Origin: Gemmobacter aquaticus
Lineage (GTDB): Bacteria > Pseudomonadota > Alphaproteobacteria > Rhodobacterales > Rhodobacteraceae
Assembly (NCBI RefSeq): GCF_007859075.1
Contig: NZ_VOAK01000020.1
Location: 62,001-126,000, forward strand
Reading direction: 5' to 3'
Length of the DNA: 64,000 nt
The notes beneath the pieces are model-generated. The model had not been told where the DNA came from. It searched no databases and was given only the letters and a program-made list of their open reading frames with translations. The translations under genes and the position numbers were made by a program. Shown here piece by piece: positions 48,052 to 57,624 of this stretch (positions within the stretch are counted from its first letter, which is position 1; the number at the start of each line of letters is the position of its first letter).

Positions 48052-49377
48052 ATGACCACCGTTACCCGCTTTGCGCCCTCGCCCACCGGCTATATCCATG
48101 TCGGCAACCTGCGCACCGCCTTGATGAACTATCTGATCGCACGCAAGAGCGGCGGCCAGTTCATCCTGCGGCTGGACGATACCGACCAGGAACGCTCAAA
48201 GCAGGAATACGCCGATGGCATCATGCGCGATCTGGAATGGCTGGGCCTGCACTGGGACCGACTGGAGAAGCAGTCGCTGCGCCTTGACCGCTATCGCGCC
48301 GAAGCGGAGACGCTGAAGGCCAAGGGCCGGTTTTATGAATGCTTCGAAAGCCCGACCGAGCTTGATCTGAAGCGCAAGAAGCTGCTGAACATGGGCAAGC
48401 CGCCGGTCTATGACCGCGCATCCTGGCGCCTGAGCGATGAGGAGAAGGCAAAGCTGCGTGCCGAAGGGCGCGAGGGCTACTGGCGCTTCCTGTTGAACCA
48501 GACGCGGATCGAATGGGCGGACGGCATCCTTGGGCCGATCTCGATCGATGCGGCCAGCGTCTCAGATCCGGTGCTGATCCGCGCGGATGGTCAGGTGCTT
48601 TATACCTTTGCATCGTCCGTCGATGACATCGACATGGGTGTCACGCATATCGTGCGGGGCGCCGACCATGTGACGAATACCGCGACACAGATCCAGATTA
48701 TGGAAGCGATGGGCGGCACGCCCCCCGCCTTCGCCCACCATTCGCTGCTGACCGGCGCGAAGGGGGAAGAGCTGTCGAAACGTCTGGGAACGCTGTCCTT
48801 GCGCGATCTGCGTGCCCGCGGGGTAGAGCCGATGGCGCTGCTGAGCCTGATGGCGCGGCTTGGGTCCTCGAAACCGGTGGTGCTGGCCGGGTCACTTGAC
48901 GAGCTTGCCGAAGGATTCGACGTCGGCAGCTTTGGCTCGGCCCCCACCAAGTTCGACCCCGAGGATCTGTTCCCGCTGACCCGCGCCCATGTGCAGGCGC
49001 TGCCGCTCGATGCTGTGGCCGAGCGCATCCGCGCCCTTGGCGTGCCGGAGGACAAGGCCGCGCAATTCTGGCGCGTGGCCAAGGACAATATCACCGTGCT
49101 GGACGATCTGGCTGGCTGGTGGGACCTGTTCCAGAACGGCGCTGAGCCGATGGTCGATGACGAGGACCGCGAATTCGTGGCGCAGGCGCTGGCCATGCTG
49201 CCCGCCCAGCCCTGGACCGAGGCAACCTGGGGGCAATGGACGGCTGCGGTGAAAGAGGCCACGGGCCGCAAGGGCAAGGGTTTGTTCATGCCGCTGAGGA
49301 AGGCACTGACCGGACAGGCGCATGGCCCCGAGATGGCGGATGTCATGCCTCTGCTGCAGAAGGTGCGCGGGTTGTGA
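48052..49377 (+). CDS. gltX: Glutamate--tRNA ligase
   Basis: Charges tRNA-Glu with glutamate. The 441 residues are of the short bacterial type: APSPTGYIHVGNLRTAL with the HIGH-like H-V-G-N at 16-19, LRLDDTDQERSKQEYADGI, and the second signature GEELSKRLGTLSLRDL (KMSKS-like LSKR). No zinc-knuckle cysteines are visible. Alphaproteobacteria often have two GluRS genes, GltX1 and GltX2; this could be either. GGAGG precedes the ATG at 8 bp. Confidence 0.93.
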   Translation: MTTVTRFAPSPTGYIHVGNLRTALMNYLIARKSGGQFILRLDDTDQERSKQEYADGIMRDLEWLGLHWDRLEKQSLRLDRYRAEAETLKAKGRFYECFESPTELDLKRKKLLNMGKPPVYDRASWRLSDEEKAKLRAEGREGYWRFLLNQTRIEWADGILGPISIDAASVSDPVLIRADGQVLYTFASSVDDIDMGVTHIVRGADHVTNTATQIQIMEAMGGTPPAFAHHSLLTGAKGEELSKRLGTLSLRDLRARGVEPMALLSLMARLGSSKPVVLAGSLDELAEGFDVGSFGSAPTKFDPEDLFPLTRAHVQALPLDAVAERIRALGVPEDKAAQFWRVAKDNITVLDDLAGWWDLFQNGAEPMVDDEDREFVAQALAMLPAQPWTEATWGQWTAAVKEATGRKGKGLFMPLRKALTGQAHGPEMADVMPLLQKVRGL

Positions 49378-49382
49378 TCCTT

Positions 49383-49437
49383 GCACCGGGGGCTTCGCGC
49401 CCCCGGACCCCGCGGGATATATTTCAAAAGAAGAATG
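49383..49437 (+). repeat. Intergenic element, copy F
   Basis: GGGGGCTTCGCGCCCCCGG, then ACCCCGCGGGATATATTTC and AAAAGAAGAATGAGG. It lies just after gltX, before the MATE gene on the same strand. The second hairpin seen in copies A, D, E and G is missing. Confidence 0.75.
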
Positions 49438-49479
49438 AGGGGCGCGGTCGCGCCCTTCTGGCGTTTTGAGGGCTTGGTT

Positions 49480-50808
49480 ATGGCGCAGGCAAAGTTTGTT
49501 GAGGGCAACCTCTTTCGGCATGTGACGGTGATGTCGCTGACGGCCTCTGTCGGATTGATGGCGATCTTCATCGTGGACCTGGTGAACATGGTCTACATCA
49601 GCTGGCTGAAGGACGAGGTACTGACAGCCGCCGTGGGTTACGCAGGCGCGGTGCTGTTCTTTGCCACTGCCTTCGGGATCGGGCTATCGATCGGGGTTTC
49701 TGCGCTGGTCGCGCAGGCGATCGGTGCGCGTGACCTGCCGCTTGCCCGTCAAAGAACGACCGAGGGGCTGGTGCTAAGCGCGGTGCTGTCGGTGCTGTTT
49801 TCGGCAGTGGTCTGGATCTTGCTGCCGCAAATCGTGGCCGTGCTGGGGGCAAAAGGGCGCACGGCAGAGGAAACGCTGTGGTTTCTGCAACTTGTGATCC
49901 CCGGCCAGCCGCTGCTGACGGTGGGGATTGTCGGCGCGGCAGTGATGCGCGCGCATGGTGCTGCGCGGCGCGCGATGATGGTCACGGTCTGGGGTGCCAT
50001 CGTGCTGGCGCTTCTGGACCCGGTCTTCATCCTCTGGGCCGATCTGGAGCTGACAGGGGCAGCGATGGCGGGCTGGGGGTCGCGACTTGCCATGGCGGCG
50101 CTTGGGCTTTGGCCGATCTGGCGGGTCTTGGGCGGGTTCACCCCCGTCTCGGGGCGCAGCCTGTGGGCGGCGATGGCGCCCTTGTTCGTCATTTCGGGGC
50201 CTGCGATCCTGACGCAGCTTGCAACCCCGGTCGGGCAGGCGATGGTGACGCGGATGGTTGCAGGTTTCGGCGAGGCGGCGGTTGCCGGCATGGCGATTGC
50301 CGGTCGCCTGACGCCGGTCGCCTTTGCCATGATCTTTGCGCTGGCGGGCGCGGTTGGACCGATTATCGGGCAGAACCTTGGGGCGGGGCGTATGGACCGC
50401 GTCAAACGCACCTTTTGGGACGCGATCCTGTTTTGCGCCCTTGTGATCTCGGGGATGTCGCTTCTGCTGTTCCTGCTGCGCGCGCCACTGGCCGAACTTT
50501 TTCACGCCGAGGGGGTGACGCGCGACATCCTCTATCTGTTCTGCGGGCCGCTGAGCCTTTCCTTCTTCTTCAACGGTCTGATCTTCATTGCCAATGCCAC
50601 CTGCAACAATCTGGGCGCGGCGTTTCAGTCGACCTTGGTCAATTGGGGCCGGCATACCCTGGGCACGCTGCCATTCGCCTGGTGGGGGGCACAGGTCTGG
50701 GGACCGCAGGGGGTGTTGATCGGCCAGTCCTTCGGTGGGGTCCTCTTCGGGCTTCTGGCGGTTTTTCTGGCACTACGGGTGATCCGGCGTCGGTCTGCGA
50801 CCATGTGA
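49480..50808 (+). CDS. MATE-family efflux transporter
   Basis: A 442-residue protein with twelve predicted helices in two MATE halves, exporting drugs or metabolites with Na+ or H+. Signature segments are NLFRHVTVMSLTASVGLMAIFIVDLVNMVYISWLKDE, GIGLSIGVSALVAQAIGARD, GNLGAGRMDRVKR-type IIGQNLGAGRMDRVKRTFW and ATCNNLGAAFQSTLVNW. Start is the Met after GAGGGC. Substrate unknown. It is followed by the glycine-riboswitch region, not by related genes. Confidence 0.88.
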   Translation: MAQAKFVEGNLFRHVTVMSLTASVGLMAIFIVDLVNMVYISWLKDEVLTAAVGYAGAVLFFATAFGIGLSIGVSALVAQAIGARDLPLARQRTTEGLVLSAVLSVLFSAVVWILLPQIVAVLGAKGRTAEETLWFLQLVIPGQPLLTVGIVGAAVMRAHGAARRAMMVTVWGAIVLALLDPVFILWADLELTGAAMAGWGSRLAMAALGLWPIWRVLGGFTPVSGRSLWAAMAPLFVISGPAILTQLATPVGQAMVTRMVAGFGEAAVAGMAIAGRLTPVAFAMIFALAGAVGPIIGQNLGAGRMDRVKRTFWDAILFCALVISGMSLLLFLLRAPLAELFHAEGVTRDILYLFCGPLSLSFFFNGLIFIANATCNNLGAAFQSTLVNWGRHTLGTLPFAWWGAQVWGPQGVLIGQSFGGVLFGLLAVFLALRVIRRRSATM

Positions 50809-50820
50809 ATGTCGGATTTG

Positions 50821-50843
50821 TGTGATGATGCGTCGGAATCACA
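50821..50843. promoter_or_regulatory. Weak inverted repeat upstream of gcv region
   Basis: TGTGAT and ATCACA, 11 bp apart, about 45 bp before the riboswitch. It resembles a spread-out form of the GTGATCAC sites but lacks their spacing. Possibly an operator of gcvTHP. Confidence 0.3.
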
Positions 50844-50888
50844 TTTTCCGCTTGCCACGCCACAGCGCTGCGGGCTAACCCTGTGCCT

Positions 50889-51080
50889 GTCAGGATCGGG
50901 AGAATCCGGCGGGGGCACCCAGTCTATCGGGCGCTTCGGAGCCGGTGCCGAAGGAGCAACCGCCCCGGTAAACTCTCAGGCGCAAGAACCGTTCTGACGC
51001 AAAAACTCTGGAGAGTGGCGCAAGGCGCCCGCCGAAGGGATAACGATCTCAGGCGCCCGAACGGGTAGGGACAGAGGGGG
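50889..51080 (+). ncRNA. Tandem glycine riboswitch
   Basis: Two glycine aptamers in tandem. Aptamer 1 (about 50889-50998) has stem GTCAG/CTGAC, the conserved GGGAGAAT, GCCGAAGGAGCAACC, and CTCTCAGGCGCAAGAACC. Aptamer 2 (about 51004-51080) has stem CTCTG/CAGAG, GGAGAGTGG, GCCGAAGGGATAACG, and TCTCAGGCGCCCGAAC then GGACAGAGG. It lies upstream of gcvT, the known location of this riboswitch; in this class glycine usually turns on expression. The region to 51150 holds a possible expression-platform hairpin CACCG/CGGTG (51081-51114) close to the gcvT start. Confidence 0.92.
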
Positions 51081-51150
51081 CACCGAGAGGCAGGGGTTGG
51101 CCTGTCCGCACGGTGCCGGTGACATCATGTCCGGCGGAAAGGGGGGACGC

Positions 51151-52272
51151 GTGAGCGACCTGAAGCGTTTGGCGCTGCATGACTTGCATGTGGCACTTGG
51201 GGGCAAGATGGTTCCCTTCGCCGGCTATGAAATGCCTGTGCAATACGGCCTCGGCGTGATGAAAGAGCATCTGCATACGCGTGCCGCCGCCGGGCTTTTC
51301 GATGTGAGCCACATGGGGCAGGTGATCCTGCGTCCAAAGGGCAGCTATCAGGACACGGCGCTGGCCTTCGAAGGGCTGATGCCGGTCGATGTGCTGGGCG
51401 TGGCCGAAGGGCGGCAGCGCTACGGCCTGTTTACCGACCAAGCCGGCGGTATTCTGGATGACCTGATGTTCGCCAACCGCGGTGATCATCTGTTCGTGGT
51501 TGTGAACGCGGCCTGCAAAGAGGCGGATGTCGCCCATATGCAGGCGCATCTTTCGGATACGACCGGGGTGATTGCCGTGACCGACCGCGCGCTTCTGGCG
51601 CTGCAGGGGCCGCAGGCAGAGGCGGCGCTGGCGCGGATCGTGCCTTCAGTCGCCGCGATGCGGTTCATGGATGTGGCGCAGCTTCCCTCGGGCTATGGCG
51701 AACTGTGGATCAGCAGGTCAGGCTATACCGGCGAGGACGGGTTCGAGATCTCGGTCCCCGAGGCGGGCGCGGGGGCACTCGCCCGCGCGCTGCTCGATAT
51801 GGCCGAGGTCGAGGCGATCGGGCTTGGCGCGCGCGACAGCCTGCGCCTTGAGGCCGGGCTTTGCCTCTATGGCCACGACATTGATACGACGACCAGCCCG
51901 GTCGAGGCGGGGCTGACATGGGCAATCCAGAAGCCCCGCCGTGCTGGCGGCGCGCGTGAAGGCGGGTTCCCCGGCGCTGCGCGCATCTTGCGCGAACTGG
52001 CCGATGGGCCGGCGCGGCTGCGCGTCGGTCTGCGCCCCGAAGGTCGCGCCCCGATGCGCGAGGGGACAGAACTTTTCACCCATGACGGCACGGCCCTTGG
52101 TCAGGTGACCTCGGGCGGCTTCGGACCTTCGGTCGAGGCGCCGATTGCCATGGGCTATGTGCCGCGCGGCCAAGCCGAGATCGGCACCACCTTGCAGGGC
52201 GAGGTGCGCGGAAAGCGCCTGCCCGTGACGGTGGCTGCCATGCCTTTCCAACCCACAACCTACAAACGCTGA
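51151..52272 (+). CDS. gcvT: Glycine cleavage system T protein (aminomethyltransferase)
   Basis: Transfers the methylene group from aminomethyl-lipoyl GcvH to tetrahydrofolate, releasing ammonia. The 373-residue protein begins with GTG after AAAGGGGGG and opens SDLKRLALHDLHVALGGKMVPFAGYEMPVQY. It carries GLFDVSHMGQV, then GYTGEDGFEISV, LGARDSLRLEAGLCLYGHD and a late TSGGFGPSVEAPIAMGYV, the usual T-protein motifs. An in-frame ATG 8 codons upstream has no good site. It is preceded by the riboswitch and followed by gcvH after 19 bp. Confidence 0.94.
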   Translation: MSDLKRLALHDLHVALGGKMVPFAGYEMPVQYGLGVMKEHLHTRAAAGLFDVSHMGQVILRPKGSYQDTALAFEGLMPVDVLGVAEGRQRYGLFTDQAGGILDDLMFANRGDHLFVVVNAACKEADVAHMQAHLSDTTGVIAVTDRALLALQGPQAEAALARIVPSVAAMRFMDVAQLPSGYGELWISRSGYTGEDGFEISVPEAGAGALARALLDMAEVEAIGLGARDSLRLEAGLCLYGHDIDTTTSPVEAGLTWAIQKPRRAGGAREGGFPGAARILRELADGPARLRVGLRPEGRAPMREGTELFTHDGTALGQVTSGGFGPSVEAPIAMGYVPRGQAEIGTTLQGEVRGKRLPVTVAAMPFQPTTYKR

Positions 52273-52291
52273 GACCTGGGAGCCAAAAGAG

Positions 52292-52651
52292 ATGAAATAC
52301 ACCAAAGAACATGAATGGCTGCGCGTCGAGGGCGAGCTTGTGGTGGTGGGCATCACCCAGCATGCCGCCGAAGCCCTTGGCGACGTTGTCTTTGTCGAAC
52401 TGCCCGAGCCGGAAACGCAGGTTGCCGCTGGTGACGAGGTCTGCGTGATCGAAAGCGTCAAGGCCGCCTCTGACATTCTGGCCCCGGTCGATGGCGAGAT
52501 CGTCGAGGTGAACGAGGCGCTTTCCGACAATCCAGGCCTTGTGAACGAAGATCCGACGGGCACGGCCTGGTTCTTCAAGATGAAGATCGACGATCTGGCC
52601 GTGCTGAACGATTTCATGGACGAAGACGAATACAACGAGCTGATCGGCTGA
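52292..52651 (+). CDS. gcvH: Glycine cleavage system H protein
   Basis: Lipoyl carrier shuttling the aminomethyl group between P, T and L proteins. The 119 residues open MKYTKEHEWLRVEG and bear the lipoylated Lys57 in VIESVKAASDILAPVDGEIVEVN. Length normal. Same operon as gcvT (19 bp before) and gcvP. Confidence 0.97.
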   Translation: MKYTKEHEWLRVEGELVVVGITQHAAEALGDVVFVELPEPETQVAAGDEVCVIESVKAASDILAPVDGEIVEVNEALSDNPGLVNEDPTGTAWFFKMKIDDLAVLNDFMDEDEYNELIG

Positions 52652-52731
52652 ACGGCCGGTAACCGGTGAACATTCCGGCTCCGGGTGATTGCGAGGCGAT
52701 CCCCGGATGCCGCTGCACAGGATGTGGTGAG

Positions 52732-55572
52732 ATGGGCTTCACGCCGACCGACTATAACCCCTATGATTTCGCGAACCGCCGCCATATCGGTCCCTCTCCG
52801 GCCGAGATGGCCGAGATGCTGAAGGCGGTGGGCGTGCCGACGCTTGATGCGCTGATCGACGAGACGATCCCCGCGAGCATCCGCCAGACCGACCCGCTCG
52901 ACTGGGCGCCGCTGTCCGAGCATGAGTTGCTGGCAAAGATGCGTGGCGTTGCGGCCAAGAACAAGGTGATGACCAGCCTGATCGGGCAGGGCTACTATGG
53001 CACTGTGACGCCGCCTGCCATCCAGCGCAACATTCTGGAAAACCCGGCCTGGTACACCGCCTATACGCCCTATCAGCCAGAGATTGCGCAAGGCCGGCTT
53101 GAGGCGCTTTTGAACTATCAGACCATGGTGGCCGACCTGACCGCGCTGCCGGTGGCCAATGCAAGCCTTCTGGACGAGGCGACCGCCGCCGCCGAAGCCA
53201 TGGCCATGGCCGAACGCGTGGCGAAGTCCAAGGCGCGCGCCTTCTTTGTCGATGATCACTGCCACCCGCAGACAATCGAGGTGATCCGCACCCGCGCATT
53301 CCCCCTCGGCATCGAGGTGATTGTGGGAGATCCCGAGACGATGGATGCGGGCGCGGTTTTCGGCGCCATTTTCCAGTATCCGGGTACCTGGGGCCATGTG
53401 CGTGACCTCGCGCCGTGGATCGATGCGCTGCACGCGGCCAAGGCCGTGGCCGTGGTCGCGACCGACCTTCTCGCGCTGATGATGCTCAAGGCGCCGGGCG
53501 AGATGGGGGCGGATATCGCGGTCGGGTCGGCGCAGCGCTTTGGCGTGCCGATGGGCTATGGCGGGCCGCATGCAGCCTTCATGTCGTGTCGCGACGACTT
53601 CAAGCGCGCGATGCCCGGGCGGATCGTGGGCGTGTCGATCGACGCGCGCGGAAACAAGGCCTACCGGCTGTCCCTGCAGACGCGCGAGCAGCATATCCGG
53701 CGCGAGAAGGCCACCTCCAACGTCTGCACCGCGCAGGCGCTGCTGGCGGTGATGGCCAGCATGTATGCCGTGTTCCACGGGCCTAAAGGTCTGCGCGCCA
53801 TTGCCGAGCGGGTGCACAGCTATACCGTGCGGCTGGCCCGCGCGCTGCGCGACGCTGGCGCCACGCTGCCGCCCAAGGCCTTTTTCGACACGATCACGGT
53901 CAACGTCGGCGTGGGGCAGGCGGGCATCCTCGCTGCGGCCCGGCTTGAGGGGCTAAACTTCCGCAAGGTCGGCAACGACCATGTCGGCATCAGCCTTGAT
54001 GAGACCACGAACGAAGACGTGCTGATCCGTGTGCTGCGCGCCTTTGGTATCCATCAGGCCCCCCCGGCCGAGGCCGAGCTTGGCTTCCCGTCCGAGATGC
54101 TGCGGGAATCCGAGGTGCTGACCCATCCGGTTTTCCACATGAACCGCGCGGAATCCGAGATGATGCGCTATATGCGGCGGCTTTCGGATCGCGACCTCGC
54201 GCTCGACCGCGCGATGATCCCGCTTGGGTCCTGCACCATGAAGCTGAACGCTGCAGCCGAGATGATGCCGATCACCTGGCAGTCGTTTTCCACGCTGCAT
54301 CCCTTTGTTCCGGTGGATCAGGCGGCGGGCTATGCCGAGGCGATTGCGGATCTGTCGCAGAAGCTGTGCCAGATCACCGGATATGATGCCTTCTCCATGC
54401 AGCCCAACTCGGGTGCGCAGGGCGAATACGCGGGCCTTCTGACCATTCAGGCCTATCATCGCGCGCGTGGTGAAGGGCACCGCGACGTCTGTCTGATCCC
54501 GGTATCGGCCCATGGCACCAACCCGGCTTCGGCGCAAATGGCGGGCATGAAGGTCGTTGTGGTGAAGTCCTCTCCCAACGGCGACGTCGATGTCGAGGAT
54601 TTCCGCGCCAAGGCGGCCGAAGCGGGTGCAAACCTTGCGGCTTGCATGATCACCTATCCCAGCACGCATGGCGTGTTCGAAGAAACGGTGCGCGAGATCT
54701 GCAAGATCACACATGACCACGGAGGGCAGGTCTATATCGACGGCGCGAACATGAACGCGATGGTCGGTCTGGTGAAGCCGGGCGAGATCGGCGGCGACGT
54801 AAGCCACCTGAACCTGCACAAGACCTTTGCCATTCCGCATGGCGGCGGCGGCCCCGGCATGGGGCCGATCGGGGTGAAGGCGCATTTGGCGCCGCATCTG
54901 CCGGGGCATCCCGAAACCGGCGGTGCCGAAGGCCCGGTCAGCGCGGCGCCCTATGGCTCGGCCTCGATCCTGCTGATCTCATGGGCCTACTGTCTGATGA
55001 TGGGGGGCGAGGGGCTGACGCAGGCGACCCGCGTGGCGATCCTGAACGCCAACTACATCGCGGCACGCCTGAAGGGTGCCTATGAGGTGCTCTTCATGGG
55101 CAACCGCGGCCGCGTGGCGCATGAATGCATCCTCGATACGCGCCCCTTCGCCGAAGCGGGCGTCACGGTGGACGACATCGCCAAACGCCTTATCGACAAT
55201 GGCTTCCATGCGCCGACCATGAGCTGGCCCGTCGCAGGTACGCTGATGGTCGAGCCGACCGAGTCAGAGACCAAGGCCGAGATCGACCGGTTCATCACAG
55301 CCCTTCTGGCTATCCGGGCCGAGATCAAGGCGGTCGAGGCCGGCGAGATCTCGGCCGAGGACAGCCCGCTGCGGCACGCGCCGCACACGGTGGAAGATCT
55401 GGTTGCAGACTGGACGCGCAAATACCCGCGCGAGCAGGGCTGCTTCCCGCCCGGTGCCTTCCGTGTGGACAAGTACTGGCCGCCGGTGGGGCGCGTCGAC
55501 AACGTCTATGGTGACCGGAACCTCATCTGCACCTGCCCGCCGGTTGAAAGCTACGCCCAGGCGGCCGAGTGA
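52732..55572 (+). CDS. gcvP: Glycine dehydrogenase (decarboxylating), P protein
   Basis: PLP enzyme that decarboxylates glycine and loads the aminomethyl group on GcvH. The 946-residue single-chain form is normal. The N-terminal half holds [51 protein letters not shown]; the C-terminal half has SNPTSAQ-type [13 protein letters not shown] and the PLP lysine in [21 protein letters not shown]. The Met 80 bp after gcvH is chosen because it starts the family sequence; an upstream Met 22 codons earlier does not match. A terminator follows. Confidence 0.95.
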   Translation: MGFTPTDYNPYDFANRRHIGPSPAEMAEMLKAVGVPTLDALIDETIPASIRQTDPLDWAPLSEHELLAKMRGVAAKNKVMTSLIGQGYYGTVTPPAIQRNILENPAWYTAYTPYQPEIAQGRLEALLNYQTMVADLTALPVANASLLDEATAAAEAMAMAERVAKSKARAFFVDDHCHPQTIEVIRTRAFPLGIEVIVGDPETMDAGAVFGAIFQYPGTWGHVRDLAPWIDALHAAKAVAVVATDLLALMMLKAPGEMGADIAVGSAQRFGVPMGYGGPHAAFMSCRDDFKRAMPGRIVGVSIDARGNKAYRLSLQTREQHIRREKATSNVCTAQALLAVMASMYAVFHGPKGLRAIAERVHSYTVRLARALRDAGATLPPKAFFDTITVNVGVGQAGILAAARLEGLNFRKVGNDHVGISLDETTNEDVLIRVLRAFGIHQAPPAEAELGFPSEMLRESEVLTHPVFHMNRAESEMMRYMRRLSDRDLALDRAMIPLGSCTMKLNAAAEMMPITWQSFSTLHPFVPVDQAAGYAEAIADLSQKLCQITGYDAFSMQPNSGAQGEYAGLLTIQAYHRARGEGHRDVCLIPVSAHGTNPASAQMAGMKVVVVKSSPNGDVDVEDFRAKAAEAGANLAACMITYPSTHGVFEETVREICKITHDHGGQVYIDGANMNAMVGLVKPGEIGGDVSHLNLHKTFAIPHGGGGPGMGPIGVKAHLAPHLPGHPETGGAEGPVSAAPYGSASILLISWAYCLMMGGEGLTQATRVAILNANYIAARLKGAYEVLFMGNRGRVAHECILDTRPFAEAGVTVDDIAKRLIDNGFHAPTMSWPVAGTLMVEPTESETKAEIDRFITALLAIRAEIKAVEAGEISAEDSPLRHAPHTVEDLVADWTRKYPREQGCFPPGAFRVDKYWPPVGRVDNVYGDRNLICTCPPVESYAQAAE

Positions 55573-55580
55573 GGCATCCA

Positions 55581-55611
55581 AAGGGGGGCGGCTGCAAATG
55601 CCGCCCCTTTT
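55581..55611 (+). terminator. Terminator of the gcv operon
   Basis: Stem GGGGCGGC / GCCGCCCC (extended by an AAGG/CCTT flank with a G bulge), 7-base loop, TTTT run, about 10 bp after gcvP. Confidence 0.85.
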
Positions 55612-55687
55612 CCACATCGTGTGGACTTGCACCCGAGATGATGGCTTCCAATATATTCGGGCAGGTGAATGTGTTTTGGGGAAGCCA

Positions 55688-56131
55688 ATGACCAGCGTGA
55701 AACTGACCTGCACCTCTTGTGGACAGATCAACCGTGTCGCAGGCGAACGGCTTGAGCAAAGACCAAAATGCGGCATCTGCGGCGAGCCGCTTGATGATGG
55801 CAAGGTGCGCGAACTTGATGCCAAAAGCCATGACAAGGCGATCCGAAGCGATGATTTGCCCTTGCTGGTCGATTATTGGGCGCCCTGGTGCGGCCCCTGC
55901 CGGATGATGGCGCCCGAGTTCGCCAAAGCGGCGCAGGCGCTTGCGCCAGACGTGCGCTGCGTCAAGCTCAATACTCAAGACCACCCGGACGTGGCCTCGC
56001 GCGCCAAGATCATGGGGATTCCGGCGCTTGTCCTCTACGATCGGGGGCGCGAGGTTGCCCGCCTGGCCGGCGCCCGCCCCGCCGCGCAGATTGCCGATTT
56101 CGTGCGCCAGAACCTTGCAGGGCGTATGTGA
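55688..56131 (+). CDS. trxC: Thioredoxin TrxC-type with zinc finger
   Basis: A 147-residue thioredoxin 2. The N-terminal zinc-binding part carries Cys8, Cys11, Cys28 and Cys31 (two CxxC pairs) and the thioredoxin fold has the active site WCGPC with Cys68 and Cys71, followed by the cis-Pro segment GIPALVLYD. This type is oxidative-stress regulated in other bacteria. Start at ATG inside GAAGCCAATG; ribosome site is GGGGAAG. It stands alone after gcvP. Confidence 0.94.
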   Translation: MTSVKLTCTSCGQINRVAGERLEQRPKCGICGEPLDDGKVRELDAKSHDKAIRSDDLPLLVDYWAPWCGPCRMMAPEFAKAAQALAPDVRCVKLNTQDHPDVASRAKIMGIPALVLYDRGREVARLAGARPAAQIADFVRQNLAGRM

Positions 56132-56215
56132 CAAACGGGCCTGCCCAACGACCCTGCGCAATCCTGCGATGCTTGACAATTCAGGCACGATTCGCCACAA
56201 CCCGGCTCAGGTCGA

Positions 56216-56291
<76 letters not shown>

Positions 56292-56448
56292 GACCTTTCC
56301 TTCCCGAAAATCTCTGAGCTTTCGCAAAGGTTTGGCTGATTGATTGACGTGCTGTGGCTGCACGCGGCCTTGTCGTGGACGGCCTGCGAAGTGCTGCGTC
56401 CACATGGCTCAGCGCAGAGGTGGAAATTCCTCAATATCTGTCGGAGGA

Positions 56449-56532
56449 TGGTGGGCGACCCTGGAATCGAACCAGGCACGAGTCGCCTCGGCGGAGTTAC
56501 AGTCCGCTGCCGCACCTTGCAGCACGTCGCCC
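56449..56532 (-). tRNA. tRNA-Tyr (anticodon GTA)
   Basis: Class II tRNA of 84 nt on the minus strand with CCA and a long variable arm. Acceptor GGGCGAC / GTCGCCC, anticodon loop CTGTAAC giving anticodon GTA, T arm GGTTCGATTCC. It faces the tRNA-Ala(CGC) gene across 157 bp. Confidence 0.95.
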
Positions 56533-56662
56533 ACTGGCGGGGGATGTATCCGGGGGCGCCGGGGTCGTCAAGGGGCGACGGCGCGGAAAGTGAAGGATTT
56601 TCGCTTGCAGCCGGTAGGCCCCCCGGCGCATTGTCCGCGCCACGATCTGAAGGGGAAGAAAC

Positions 56663-57451
56663 ATGAGCGGCGGCGCCAAGAAACCGGCCTGGGTCATCGA
56701 CAAGGAACGCGCCAAGCGCGCGGCGGCCAGCGAAACCGTCTGGCTGTTCGGCCTGCATGCCGTGCGTGATGCGCTGTTGAACCCGGCGCGTCAGAAGCTG
56801 CGGCTGGTGCTGACCAAGAACGCTTTTGACAAGCTTGAGGATGCCGTTTCACAAGCCGGGATCGAGCCCGAGATCGTCGACCCGCGCAAGTTCAGCGTGC
56901 CGATCGACGAAGGTTCGGTCCATCAGGGTGCCGCGCTTGAGGTGAAGCCGCTCAACTGGGGCAAGCTTGCCGATGTGGCAATCTCTGGCTTGGGGGCACC
57001 GCTTGTCGTGCTTCTCGACCGGGTAACCGATCCGCATAACGTCGGCGCCGTACTGCGCTCGGCCGAGGTTTTCGGTGCCCGCGCCGTGATCGCACCGCGC
57101 CACCATTCGGCGCCCGAAACCGGCGCGTTGGCCAAGACCGCAAGCGGCGCGCTAGAACGCCAGCCCTATCTGCGCGTCACCAACCTTGCCGAGGCGATGG
57201 ACGAGTTGCGCGAGATGGGCTTTGTTCTGCTGGGCCTCGATGGCGAGGCCGAGGTGACGCTGGCCGAGGCTGTGGTCGAGGCCGGAACGCGCCCCATTGG
57301 GCTTGTCATGGGCGCCGAGGGGCCGGGCCTGCGCGAAAAAACGCGCGAGACCTGTGACAGGCTGGTGCGCATTCCCTATCCGGGCGGGTTCGGTTCGCTC
57401 AACGTCTCCAACGCGGCGGCGGTGGCGCTTTATGCCGTCAGCCAGCGCTGA
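56663..57451 (+). CDS. rlmB: 23S rRNA (guanosine-2'-O-)-methyltransferase RlmB-like (SpoU family)
   Basis: TrmH/SpoU-type methyltransferase acting on 23S rRNA G2251. The 262 residues contain an N-terminal substrate-binding domain ([19 protein letters not shown]), then the knotted SPOUT domain: [48 protein letters not shown] and [25 protein letters not shown], the three SpoU motifs. RlmB is the best match by length and motif, though other SpoU members share them. Start has AGGGGAAG upstream. Confidence 0.9.
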   Translation: MSGGAKKPAWVIDKERAKRAAASETVWLFGLHAVRDALLNPARQKLRLVLTKNAFDKLEDAVSQAGIEPEIVDPRKFSVPIDEGSVHQGAALEVKPLNWGKLADVAISGLGAPLVVLLDRVTDPHNVGAVLRSAEVFGARAVIAPRHHSAPETGALAKTASGALERQPYLRVTNLAEAMDELREMGFVLLGLDGEAEVTLAEAVVEAGTRPIGLVMGAEGPGLREKTRETCDRLVRIPYPGGFGSLNVSNAAAVALYAVSQR

Positions 57452-57515
57452 GTTCACGTTCCTGCGACTGGGGGCTGCCTGCACTTTATTCGCCCGGCAA
57501 AGTGCCCATATGATG

Positions 57516-57607
57516 AATTGGAGAGCGGGTATGGAACCCCCGTCCCTTCCTTTTACTGTCCCTCGTTCCACACCTGGCGCCCGGGCCCCCGCTTCGGGCG
57601 CTTTTTT
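57516..57607 (+). ncRNA. Candidate small RNA or rlmB 3' UTR RNA with strong terminator
   Basis: A TATGAT-like -10 hexamer at 57509-57514 precedes about 90 nt of unassigned sequence. It holds arms TGGAAC (57532-57537) and GTTCCA (57565-57570), then the stem GCGCCCG / CGGGCGC (57577-57601) and TTTTTT. The -35 is weak. It could equally be the end of the rlmB message. Overlapping 35-codon frame is not believed to be coding. Confidence 0.45.
57577..57607 (+). terminator. Terminator after rlmB / candidate sRNA
   Basis: Seven-bp stem GCGCCCG / CGGGCGC with an 11-base loop and a run of six T. It ends 17 bp before the CoA-binding gene, so that gene is probably separately transcribed or read through. 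Confidence 0.85.
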
Positions 57608-57624
57608 CTGCGCGAGATGATGTG

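Noticed and set aside
51127-51150. ATG start for gcvT
   Set aside because: Weak ribosome site; GTG at 51151 is preceded by GGGGGG and matches the family start.
57297-57620. Open frame across the rlmB end and downstream gap
   Set aside because: It crosses the rlmB end in another frame, the terminator stem and T run lie inside it, and codon choice is unlike the neighbours.
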